Origin: Desulfobacteraceae bacterium 4572_89
GTDB taxonomy: Bacteria > Desulfobacterota > Desulfobacteria > Desulfobacterales > Desulfobacteraceae
Assembly (NCBI GenBank): GCA_002085465.1
Contig: NBML01000003.1
Coordinates: forward strand, 1 to 47,905
DNA length: 47,905 nt
Direction of reading: 5' to 3'
The notes under the pieces were generated by a model. The model ran no database searches. It was given only the letters and a program-made list of their open reading frames with translations, and had not been told where the DNA came from. Positions within the stretch are counted from its first letter, which is position 1; each line of letters begins with the position of its first letter. The translations under genes and the position numbers were made by a program. Below, piece by piece: positions 7,591-15,747 of this stretch.

Positions 7591-8715
7591 ATGAAAAAAA
7601 ATATTTCTTTCCTGATATGTGTTTTTCTTTTTCTTGTTTTCTCCTGCGAAAACACAAGCATTCCTCCAGGCTTTTCAAGAGATACCACCCGAAACAAGAT
7701 CCAGGTTCAAAACACGGTCAAAATTGAATCGAGACAGGTCACCCAGATGTATGAAGCCGTGGGCACCATCCGGCCCCTGACCGAATCTGTGATAGAATCC
7801 CAGGTCAGCGGTCAGGTTTTAAAAATTAATGTAGTTCCAGGTACAAAGGTAAAAACCGGCCAGGTCCTGGTCCTGCTGGATGCCAGACAGCTCTCCACAA
7901 GGCACAGACAAGCCAAAGAAGGTGTGGCCCTTGCCAAAGACACCTTAAATCAAGCCCTGAAAGCCAGGGATGAAGCCAGGGCCGGCCAGGACCAGGCAAA
8001 TGCTGCCTACTTAAGAACCAAAACATTATTTGAAAAAGATGTGGTCTCCTCCCAGCAGCTGGAAATTGACAGGGCGGGCTTTCTCCAGGCAAAGGCCAGG
8101 CTGGAAAAAAGCAGTGAAGCTGTCAAAGCTGCCCAGTCAAATATCCGCCATGCAATGGAAGTGGTAAAAGAGGGAGAAATAGCCCTTGGATATGCCAGTA
8201 TCAAAGCCTCGGCCCCTGGTGTGGTAGTGGAACGTCTCATTGATCCAGGCGACCAGGCAATGCCTGGAAAACCCCTCCTGGTTGTTCAGACCAGCGGGTC
8301 CCTCAGGCTTGAAGCCCGTATCAGGGAAGGATTGATTCAAAAAATTATCCAGGGCAACACCTATGGGGTTAAGATTGAAACCCTTGCAACGGAAGTGAAA
8401 GCCATCATTGAAGAAATTGTCCCCTATGCTGACCCCCAGACCAGGACCTTTCTGGTCAAGGCAGCCCTGCCCGATCTCCCGGGTATTTATCCGGGCATGT
8501 TCGGCAGGCTGCTTATCCCGGTCAACAAGGAAAAAACACTGCTGATACCGGAAGAAGCCGTCACCCGGGTGGGGCAACTGGAAATGGTGAACATTAAAAT
8601 TCAAAATAATGAAACCAGCCGATATAAATCCGTGTTTATTAAAACCGGAAAAATTTTTGGTTCAAAAATTGAAGTCCTTTCCGGGTTGACTGGAAAAGAA
8701 ATCCTGGGATATTAA
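7591..8715 (+). CDS. RND efflux periplasmic adaptor (membrane fusion lipoprotein)
   Basis: The 374-residue product has a lipoprotein signal peptide ending in the lipobox LVFSC (Cys near residue 19). The fold expected of HlyD/AcrA adaptors follows: a biotinyl-lipoyl half motif (VESQVSGQVLKINVVPGTKVKTGQVL), a long alpha-helical hairpin (about 110-190, heptad-like KAxLEKSSEAVKAAQ), a second lipoyl half (IKASAPGVVVERLIDPGDQAM), and a beta barrel. It would bridge the inner-membrane RND pump to an outer-membrane channel. No TolC-like gene is present here, so the channel must be encoded elsewhere. It starts 7 bases after the regulator and ends 6 bases before the permease. Confidence 0.88.
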   Translation: MKKNISFLICVFLFLVFSCENTSIPPGFSRDTTRNKIQVQNTVKIESRQVTQMYEAVGTIRPLTESVIESQVSGQVLKINVVPGTKVKTGQVLVLLDARQLSTRHRQAKEGVALAKDTLNQALKARDEARAGQDQANAAYLRTKTLFEKDVVSSQQLEIDRAGFLQAKARLEKSSEAVKAAQSNIRHAMEVVKEGEIALGYASIKASAPGVVVERLIDPGDQAMPGKPLLVVQTSGSLRLEARIREGLIQKIIQGNTYGVKIETLATEVKAIIEEIVPYADPQTRTFLVKAALPDLPGIYPGMFGRLLIPVNKEKTLLIPEEAVTRVGQLEMVNIKIQNNETSRYKSVFIKTGKIFGSKIEVLSGLTGKEILGY

Positions 8716-8721
8716 AAGCCA

Positions 8722-11700
8722 ATGCCTGACCTAAAACCTAATCAGAAAACGGAAAAAAAACCTGACCAAATTAATGATCAAACCAGGGATCACAAACCAG
8801 GAATTATCTCAAAAATAGTAAAAGCCTTCCTGTCTTCCCAGCTCTCTGTCATCTTGATTATGGTATCTCTCTGCCTTGGAATTTTCAGTGTTTATATCAC
8901 TCCCAAGGAGGAAGAACCCCAGATTGTTGTCCCCATGGCAGATATCTATGTCCAGGCACCGGGTGCCTCGCCGGAAGAGATCCAGAAACTTATTGCAACA
9001 CCCCTGGAACAGATGCTCTGGGAAGTTGACGGGGTTGAATATGTTTATTCCATGTCCACCCGGGAAATGGCAGTGGTCACAGTGCGGTTTTTAGTGGGCG
9101 AGGACAGGGAAAATTCCATTTTAAAACTCCACAGTAAAATCCAGATGAACCTGGACAGGATCCCTCCCATTGTGGAAAGCTGGCTGATCAAACCCATTGA
9201 AATTGATGATGTACCCATTGTTAATCTTACACTTTTTTCCGACGTCTATTCAGACCACACACTTCGTCGCATTGGCGAAGAAGTGGCAACAAGGCTGTCC
9301 CGGCTGGAAAATATCTCAAGATCCGCTGTTGTAGGCGGCCGGAAAAGGGAGATCCGGGTTGAAATGGACCCCCAGAAAATGAAGGGCTTCGGCATATCTA
9401 TTCTGGATATAAACAAGGCACTCACTGGTGCGGATGTCTCCACCCGGGCCGGTACCTTTAACAAAAATAATCAGGTAATCACCCTGACCTCCAGCTCTTT
9501 TCTGACCTCAATAGACCAGGTGAGTTCCCTGGTGGTGTCAGGACGGGACAGCAGACCTGTCTACCTTGAAGATGTTGCGAATATCATTGACGGGCCTGAA
9601 GAGGCTTCTGCCTATACCCGCATTGGATTTTCCAACTTTTACAGGAAACAGCATGGAATGGGACCTGATGTCCCAGCCTCTTTTCCAGCTGTCACCCTGG
9701 CCTTTTCCAAGAAAAAAGGGACCAACGCGGTAAAGGTTGCCGAAAACATCCTAAACGAAATCCAGGCAATGCAGGAAAAGATTATCCCCCATGATATCCA
9801 TGTTGAGGTAACCCGGAACTATGGCAAAACAGCCCAGGCTAAAGTCAATGAATTATTGAAATCCCTTGGATTTGCCATTGCATCTGTGGTGGTGCTTCTG
9901 GCCCTGACCCTTGGCTGGAAGGAGGCAGTGGTGGTGGCCCTTGCAGTACCCATCTCCTTTTCCCTGGCACTTTTTGTTAATTTCATGTTCGGATATACCA
10001 TCAACAGGGTCACTCTTTTTGCCCTCATCCTTTCCCTGGGCCTGGTGGTGGATGATCCCATCACCAATGTGGACAATATCCAGCGCCACATAAAGAAAAA
10101 AATACTCAACCCCTTTAAAGCCACCCTGTTTGCCGTGGAGGAGGTCCTGCCTCCGGTAATCATGTCCACCATTGCCATTATAGTCTGTTTTACCCCGCTT
10201 TCCTTTATCACGGGCATGATGGGCCCCTATATGGCACCCATGGCCATTAATGTGCCCCTGACCGTAACCTTTTCAACCCTATGTGCCCTTACCATTGTTC
10301 CCTGGGTATCCTATCACCTCCTGAAAAACAAAAAAGAAAAGGAAACAAAACAAAGTACCTCCCCGGGTTTTGGTGCCAGGCTCTACAGGGCAAGCCTTCT
10401 TCCTTTTTTAGACAAAAGATTCATGCGAGCCCTTTTGTTCTGCCTGGTTCTGATACTTCTTGCCGGGTCCTGTGCCTTGGCCGTGTTCAGACTGGTGCCC
10501 CTGAAACTGCTTCCCTTTGATAATAAAAACGAGTTCCAGATCGTTATAGACCTGCCCGAGGGCAGTTCCCTTGAGCACACAGACCAGGTGGTAAAAAAAT
10601 TTGAAGCCTATCTTCAGACTGTCAATGAGGTGACCAATTTTTCTTCCTTCACTGGAATTGCTTCTCCCATGGATTTCAATGGCATGGTCCGTCACTATTT
10701 TATCCGTGAGGGAAGCCACCTTGCTGATATTCGGGTCAACCTGGCCCATAAATCCCTGCGGGAACAGCAAAGCCATGCAATTCTTTTACGGCTTAGAAAT
10801 GATCTTGAAAAAATTGCCAGGGAAAACCTGGCCGATATCCAGCTGGTGGAAGTTCCCCCTGGTCCGCCGGTTCTTTCAACCCTGGTGGCAGAGGTTTACG
10901 GCTCCTATGATACTTCCTATGATACGCTTCTAAAAAGCGCCCAGCAGGTAAAAGAAATCATGGAAGAAGAACCCTTTGTAACAGATATCCAGATAATGAC
11001 GGAAACCAACAGTCCCAGGATCGATGTGGTGGCGGACCGGGAAAAGGCCGCTATCCACGGCATTGACACCAAAACCATCCTGGACACCCTGGACACGGCC
11101 ATTGGCGGAACGGCCCGGGCCAGCCTCCACCTGGGTCCGGAACGTAATCCTTTGTGGATAAAAGTGATTTTACCCCGGGAAAAACGATCTGATATGGTAT
11201 CCATTGCCAATATCCCCATCCGCTCGGGAACCGGGGTCATTATTCCCCTGGCTGAACTGGCCAGGGTGGTTGAAAAGCCCAATGAAACACCCATGTATCA
11301 TAAAAATATGGAGCCCGTGGTATATGTGCTGGGAGAAATGGCTGGCAGGGCACCTGGAGAGGCTGTACTGGACATGAAAAACCGCCTGAAAAACATTCCC
11401 CTTGAAAAAGGTATAAAAGTAAACTGGGCTGGGGAGGGCGAGTGGAAAATCACCCTCAGGGTATTCAGGGACATGGGTATTGCCTTTGCTGCAGCCCTGG
11501 TGGGTATCTATTTTATTCTGGTCATAAATACTGGTTCCTATTTCCTGCCCATGCTCATCATGATGGCCATTCCCCTGACTATTCTTGGAATCATGCCGGG
11601 ATTCTTTCTCCTCAACCTGTTTACCGACCCTGTGGGTGGATTCAATAACCCCATATTTTTCACTGCCACCAGCATGATCGGAATGATTGCCCTGGGTGGT

Positions 11701-11988
11701 ATTGTCATAAGAAATTCCCTGGTACTTATTGAATTTATCCAGGAAGCTGTAAAACAGGGAACCCCCTTTAAGGAAGCCATCCTGGACAGCGGCGTGGTCC
11801 GTATGCGTCCAATTCTCCTGACCGCCCTGACAACGGCAATAGGAGCATTTCCCATTACCTTTGACCCGGTGTTTTCAGGTCTGGCCTGGGCTCTTATCTT
11901 TGGCCTCTTTGCCTCTACCATGTTTACCCTTTTGATCATCCCCATAACCTATTATGCAGTCTATAAAAAACAATTTGAACAAATGTAA
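8722..11988 (+). CDS. RND-family efflux permease (AcrB-like)
   Basis: The 1088-residue protein has the size and two-fold repeat of RND pumps. The N-terminal helix (SSQLSVILIMVSLCLGIFSV) leads into a large porter loop with the conserved PGASPEEIQKLIATPLEQ segment. Helices of the first half include the acidic motif LGLVVDDPITNVDNI (near residue 440), which carries the proton-relay aspartates. The second half contains the matching TSMIGMIALGGIVIRNSLVLIEF region near residue 985. It probably exports hydrophobic compounds or lipids using the proton gradient. The substrate cannot be told from sequence. Co-transcription with a sigma-54 activator and an adaptor suggests inducible efflux. The N-terminus carries about 30 extra polar, Lys-rich residues before the first helix. 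Confidence 0.9.
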   Translation: MPDLKPNQKTEKKPDQINDQTRDHKPGIISKIVKAFLSSQLSVILIMVSLCLGIFSVYITPKEEEPQIVVPMADIYVQAPGASPEEIQKLIATPLEQMLWEVDGVEYVYSMSTREMAVVTVRFLVGEDRENSILKLHSKIQMNLDRIPPIVESWLIKPIEIDDVPIVNLTLFSDVYSDHTLRRIGEEVATRLSRLENISRSAVVGGRKREIRVEMDPQKMKGFGISILDINKALTGADVSTRAGTFNKNNQVITLTSSSFLTSIDQVSSLVVSGRDSRPVYLEDVANIIDGPEEASAYTRIGFSNFYRKQHGMGPDVPASFPAVTLAFSKKKGTNAVKVAENILNEIQAMQEKIIPHDIHVEVTRNYGKTAQAKVNELLKSLGFAIASVVVLLALTLGWKEAVVVALAVPISFSLALFVNFMFGYTINRVTLFALILSLGLVVDDPITNVDNIQRHIKKKILNPFKATLFAVEEVLPPVIMSTIAIIVCFTPLSFITGMMGPYMAPMAINVPLTVTFSTLCALTIVPWVSYHLLKNKKEKETKQSTSPGFGARLYRASLLPFLDKRFMRALLFCLVLILLAGSCALAVFRLVPLKLLPFDNKNEFQIVIDLPEGSSLEHTDQVVKKFEAYLQTVNEVTNFSSFTGIASPMDFNGMVRHYFIREGSHLADIRVNLAHKSLREQQSHAILLRLRNDLEKIARENLADIQLVEVPPGPPVLSTLVAEVYGSYDTSYDTLLKSAQQVKEIMEEEPFVTDIQIMTETNSPRIDVVADREKAAIHGIDTKTILDTLDTAIGGTARASLHLGPERNPLWIKVILPREKRSDMVSIANIPIRSGTGVIIPLAELARVVEKPNETPMYHKNMEPVVYVLGEMAGRAPGEAVLDMKNRLKNIPLEKGIKVNWAGEGEWKITLRVFRDMGIAFAAALVGIYFILVINTGSYFLPMLIMMAIPLTILGIMPGFFLLNLFTDPVGGFNNPIFFTATSMIGMIALGGIVIRNSLVLIEFIQEAVKQGTPFKEAILDSGVVRMRPILLTALTTAIGAFPITFDPVFSGLAWALIFGLFASTMFTLLIIPITYYAVYKKQFEQM

Positions 11989-12083
11989 ACAAAATTGTTA
12001 AGGGATAAAAATTTGCATTATATGGGAAAATCGCCAGATCTGACCAGGCCATATATTTCCACTATCAATGATCCATCCAGCTC

Positions 12084-13065
12084 TTAAGCTGTTTTTGGCA
12101 GGACAAAACCAGGATCCATGGCCAGAAAATAATCCAGGTCATAGGGATCTAAAAGGAAATTACCCCCCAGGAAAAGATCCTTATCTCCCATGTCAATCAG
12201 GCATTTAACATTTAAGGTCTTGTCTTTATTTTCCCGGGTACCATTCAATGGGTTGCTGTTCTTTGTAACTGCTTTGAAATAATCTTGGGTATAGGGCGTT
12301 CTGATCCAGGTATGGCTGGGGTCTGAATCATCCTCTTCCACGGCCCAGCCGCTGGTATGCCATTCCATTTTTCCCAAAGGTGTGGCTGTACACAATTTTG
12401 GGATGTAACGGTCCGACAAATTGGCCCTTAGATAGCCATGGGCCTCAAAGGCCTGGGATATGGAGGTCCAATACTTTTTTGTGCCATGGATGGGATGGCA
12501 GGGGGTAAAGATATAATAGATCTCAGCCCCGGCATTTCTCAAAAGGGTAAACAATCTGCCAAGAACCTCACTGAACATCCGCAACACAGGGACTTTTTTC
12601 CTGACGCAGGCTTTTGTGCTTCCTGAAACAAAACCGGCAGTACACAGGGCAGTGCATATCCAGAAGAAAAATTACCCTGTTCTGATACATCTGCTCCAAT
12701 AATCCCTGTTTAAAATGACCGTCAAATGTAATTTCATGCCCCATGGGGTCCAGCTCACCGGCAAAGGGAAGATACTGAGCAGCCACAGCCTCTGAAACCA
12801 GGGATTGCCGGATCACATGATGGGACAGCCGCACCGGATACAGATCCATGACCTGCTGCACATCCTTCTTATCCTGGTCAGCAAGATTGACACCTGCCTT
12901 TTCTTTGAGCTGATCAATTGTTTTTATTGACATGAAACCGTTTACAATATGACAGGCCTCAAGGAGCTGATATAAAAACAAAACAGAAAGGGGAATGGAG
13001 TTGATGACCATAGACTTTCTGGGTCCTGTGGCTGAGGCATTGCTGATGGTAAAACTATCTAACAT
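12084..13065 (-). pseudogene. KamA-like radical SAM aminomutase gene with internal deletion and frameshift
   Basis: Two overlapping frames cover the ends of one KamA-family protein. The first (13065 to 12568, 165 residues) holds the N-terminus and the radical SAM motif CPVYCRFC, ending just after SLRQEKSPCVADVQ. The second (12587 to 12084, 167 residues) starts at once with the C-terminal part, including AEIYYIFTPCHPIHGTKKYW and the TATPLGKMEWHTSGWAVE block. The central barrel strands normally between these, on the order of 150-200 residues, are absent, and the frame changes at the joint near 12575-12600. Lysine 2,3-aminomutase-like activity is therefore unlikely. An assembly collapse would give the same picture. 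An XRE-cupin regulator lies immediately upstream (23 bases) on the same strand. Confidence 0.75.
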
Positions 13066-13087
13066 CCAGCCAGTCCTATAATTTTAT

Positions 13088-13696
13088 TTATTTTGAGGCA
13101 AAAATCACGATCAGGGATTTAGCAACACCATTGATCCCGCGCAGGGCGTGGGGAATGCTGGAATCAAAGTAAATACTATCCCCTTTTTCCAGCTTGTGGA
13201 CCTGTTCTGCACTTCTGAATTCAACAATCCCTTTAAGGATAAAATGAAACTCCTCGCCCTTATGATCATTAAACAAAAGATCCTTTTCCTCCCTGGGTTC
13301 TATTTCCACCACAAAGGGCTCCATCTGCTTACCAACCATGGGATATGCCAGGGATTCCCATCGATATCCGATGCGGGATTCATTCTTGTGATGAAATAAT
13401 TTTTTCACCCCGTACCGTTCATTTTTTTTCACTACCACAATCCGATCCTCCATGTTCTGGTCCCGGAAAAAATGAGAAATTTTCACACCCAGGGCAGTGG
13501 ATATCTTAATCAGAGTGGCAATGGGCGGAGCAGCAATATTATTTTCTATCTGGGAAAGCAGGGGTTTTGAAAGGCCTGTTAAATCAGAAACCTCCTGAAG
13601 GGTCAATGCCCTTTGTTTTCGAAGGTTTCTGATCTTATTGCCCAGGTTCAGGGCGGCCACCTCTTCTTTGACTTTATGTTCCATCCTGGGCGGCAT
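13088..13696 (-). CDS. XRE-family regulator with C-terminal cupin domain
   Basis: The 202-residue protein has an N-terminal Cro/CI helix-turn-helix (about 20-75; LRKQRALTLQEVSDLTGLSKPLLSQIEN) and a C-terminal cupin barrel (about 125-200) with the KGEEFHFILKGIVEFRS and GDSIYFDSSIPHAL motifs. Such proteins repress or activate nearby metabolic genes on binding a small ligand in the cupin. It is the upstream neighbour of the broken aminomutase-like gene, 23 bases away, so amino-acid or polyamine control is plausible but not shown. An inverted repeat at 13754-13776 may be its own operator. Confidence 0.88.
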   Translation of the reverse strand: MPPRMEHKVKEEVAALNLGNKIRNLRKQRALTLQEVSDLTGLSKPLLSQIENNIAAPPIATLIKISTALGVKISHFFRDQNMEDRIVVVKKNERYGVKKLFHHKNESRIGYRWESLAYPMVGKQMEPFVVEIEPREEKDLLFNDHKGEEFHFILKGIVEFRSAEQVHKLEKGDSIYFDSSIPHALRGINGVAKSLIVIFASK

Positions 13697-13753
13697 TGTT
13701 TTGAATTCTCCTTTTTGTTGTTATTTTTTTCAACATATTTAAAAAAAGAGAAA

Positions 13754-13776
13754 AAAGTTTAACATGACGAAACTTT
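13754..13776. promoter_or_regulatory. Inverted repeat upstream of the XRE-cupin gene
   Basis: AAAGTTT (13754-13760) and AAACTTT (13770-13776) are exact reverse complements with a 9-base spacer, about 58 bases upstream of the regulator start. Position and arm length fit an autoregulatory operator. The surrounding A-rich sequence raises the chance of coincidence. Confidence 0.4.
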
Positions 13777-13869
13777 CAGGGCAATAGGCTCACATAAATT
13801 TACTCCACTTCTTTGAAAAGGGATCAAGGCATTTTAATCTATGGATAGGGCCTAAGCTAACCCTGAAAT

Positions 13870-14370
13870 TTATCCTTCTGGAAACTGGCGGCAGTATTCA
13901 TACAAAACCATGTTGGCAGCAGAAGCTGCGTTGTAGCTGTGGGGCATTCCCCATACAGGGATTTCGATAACTTCATCCAGTAGCTTAAGGATATCATCCT
14001 TAATCCCAAGGCGCTCATTACCCACAACTAAAACTGATCGACACTTAAAAGAGAAGTGATGGATGTTCTGTGAATTGGAGGTTTGTTCTATCCCCACAAT
14101 GGAGTAACCATCTGCTTTAAGTTTTTTTAGTACTGGACCTAAGGTTCTGTGGGTTGAAACTGTCAGCTCTGAGACGGCGTCTCTGGCAATTTTATTAATT
14201 AATGATGCATTCCCGCAAATAATCATTTTCTCCACAGCACATGCACTTGCAGTGCGAGCGATCTGGGAAATATTCACGTTGCTCCGCATGGGTGAGCATG
14301 CAACAATTAGCTGACGGGGCTGGACTAGACCTGTTCGAAATTTATGGCGCTGGTGTTCAAAATCTCCCAT
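13870..14370 (-). CDS. TrmH/SpoU-family RNA 2'-O-methyltransferase
   Basis: The 166-residue protein shows the three SPOUT motifs: an N-terminal NVNISQIARTA (motif 1 Asn/Arg), VLVVGNERLGI (motif 2, cofactor knot), and VIEIPVWGMPHSYNAASAANMVLYEY (motif 3). It would methylate a ribose in tRNA or rRNA using SAM bound in a trefoil knot. The usual SLNVSVA of motif 3 is SYNAASA here. Length and motifs fit the SpoU core without an extra RNA-binding domain. It overlaps the truA stop by one base (TAATG), so the two are translationally coupled. The exact modified nucleotide cannot be stated. Confidence 0.85.
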   Translation of the reverse strand: MGDFEHQRHKFRTGLVQPRQLIVACSPMRSNVNISQIARTASACAVEKMIICGNASLINKIARDAVSELTVSTHRTLGPVLKKLKADGYSIVGIEQTSNSQNIHHFSFKCRSVLVVGNERLGIKDDILKLLDEVIEIPVWGMPHSYNAASAANMVLYEYCRQFPEG

Positions 14371-15185
14371 TATATAGCCTCTGTCTGATCTGTTTTGATA
14401 GCATCATCCATGCTTTTTTTATCATAAAATACAGTATCAAGATAAAGGCCTGAAGCGGGAGCTGTACCGGGCGCAGCCTTACGACTCTTTGCATCTATTA
14501 TACGGGGAATATCATCGACTTTTGACCTTCCTTCTCCAACCTTAACAAGTGCTCGAATTATATTACGTACCATTTTATAAAGAAAACCGTCAGCAATAAT
14601 TGAAAAGCACAGCAAGGAGTCTTCTTCTGTAAGCCTGAGAGAATGAACAGTTCTTACCGATGTTACCCTTTTATAGTTTGGAACTTTGGCAAACGAAGCA
14701 AAATCTTTAGTCCCTATAAAATATGGACAGGCTTTTTTCATAGCTTTAACATTCAATTTTTCAGGGACATACCAAACCTTTTCATTTATTTCAGATGGAA
14801 GCTTGGGGTGGTTCCATATTTTATAGATGTAACATTTTCCAATTGCGGATTCTCTTGCATGGAAGGTATCAGACATCTTCTTTAAACTGGTGATTTCTAT
14901 GTTTTTATCAAGGACAGAGTTAAGATTAAACAAGGCCTCTTTTTTATTGATATCTTCTGGAAGACGAATAGATGCGACTTGTCCTGTTGCATGGGTTCCG
15001 CGATCGGTTCGTCCTGATCCTTCAACATTATGGCGCAATCCAAAGCATTTTGTCACAGCATGTTCTAATGCACCCTGGATCGTAGGCTTGTCTTTATGCC
15101 GTTGCCATCCATAGTAATTTTGCCCATAGTAATGAATATCCATCCTATAATTGGCAAAAGCTATATCATTATTAAACTCTGTCAT
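14370..15185 (-). CDS. truA: tRNA pseudouridine(38-40) synthase
   Basis: The product has the TruA signature: YYGWQRHKDKPTIQGALE near the N-terminus and GSGRTDRGTHATGQVA with the catalytic aspartate (about Asp61 from the chosen start). FLYKMVRNIIRALVKVGEGR and the C-terminal KAAPGTAPASGLYL block follow. TruA converts uridines 38-40 of tRNA anticodon arms to pseudouridine. The frame extends upstream to 15209, but I start at ATG 15185 (MTEFNNDI), which gives 271 residues, near the family norm; the upstream residues look non-conserved. It overlaps the SpoU methylase gene by one base downstream, forming a tRNA modification pair. Confidence 0.93.
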   Translation of the reverse strand: MTEFNNDIAFANYRMDIHYYGQNYYGWQRHKDKPTIQGALEHAVTKCFGLRHNVEGSGRTDRGTHATGQVASIRLPEDINKKEALFNLNSVLDKNIEITSLKKMSDTFHARESAIGKCYIYKIWNHPKLPSEINEKVWYVPEKLNVKAMKKACPYFIGTKDFASFAKVPNYKRVTSVRTVHSLRLTEEDSLLCFSIIADGFLYKMVRNIIRALVKVGEGRSKVDDIPRIIDAKSRKAAPGTAPASGLYLDTVFYDKKSMDDAIKTDQTEAI

Positions 15186-15528
15186 TAAAAAACACCATTT
15201 GAGTTGCACCTGGGTAAATTAAATGATAACGGAATTCACCGTCCTTAAAGGGAATATGTACTTCAACGGAAAAATTCAGTCAAGGTTTATGATGGATAAG
15301 AACTTTGTTTTTTTTATTTTCATAGTCTTCAATAATGCTTGTTACAAGTTTATGTCAGACCACCTCATTTTTTTGAAAATTAAATAAACTCAATTCTATT
15401 TATTTTTTTTAATAGACCTTTAGCTTTTAGAGGGCCGGATTTTTTACCTGTTGGGGAGACCAATATTGATTGCGCAAAATATTGACCTGTGATAAGGCAA
15501 TAATTTCAGACAATAAATACAACATATT
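15186..15528. other. AT-rich intergenic stretch, nothing recognised
   Basis: About 340 bases upstream of truA and before the palindromic element. It has runs of A and T, including a T-run flanked by TATTTA and TAATAG near 15398-15415, but no open frame of credible composition, no tRNA, and no clear promoter for truA. Confidence 0.4.
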
Positions 15529-15704
15529 GTTTTACTTAGGCAGCACGTACAAATAAGTTGTGCAAATTGCACGGAATTTTTGTTTGCTTTCAAGGCGGGG
15601 CAAGGTGCACATAACGAGCTATGTAAGCCTTGGCCTAACGAATAAAACAGACAAAAAAGCAAGCAAGGTGTATAAGTTATTTGGATTTGCTGCCTTACCT
15701 AAAC
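15529..15704. repeat. 176-bp imperfect palindromic element (MITE- or REP-like)
   Basis: The left half (15529-15616) matches the reverse complement of the right half (15617-15704) at 52 of 88 positions by my count, with no net gap. Pairing is best at the ends (AGGCAGCA with TGCTGCCT; CAAATAA with TTATTTG) and at the centre (CATA-ACGAGC-TATG, 15610-15623). The middle is GC-richer than the flanks (GGCGGGGCAAGG). This is the shape of a short non-autonomous mobile element or a large intergenic hairpin. It ends 44 bases before the solenoid gene. No target duplication was established. Confidence 0.65.
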
Positions 15705-15747
15705 CTTAGCGCTTTAATTTTTTATTCAAATAAAATAAGGAGAGAAC

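Noticed and set aside
12568..13065. TGA at the end of the first kamA-like frame read as selenocysteine
   Set aside because: The homologous C-terminal part continues in a different frame, and a large central segment is missing, so readthrough would not restore the protein.
15444..15662. Small Cys-rich minus-strand ORF inside the palindromic element
   Set aside because: It is a chance frame through the inverted repeat, with no ribosome site and no conserved pattern.
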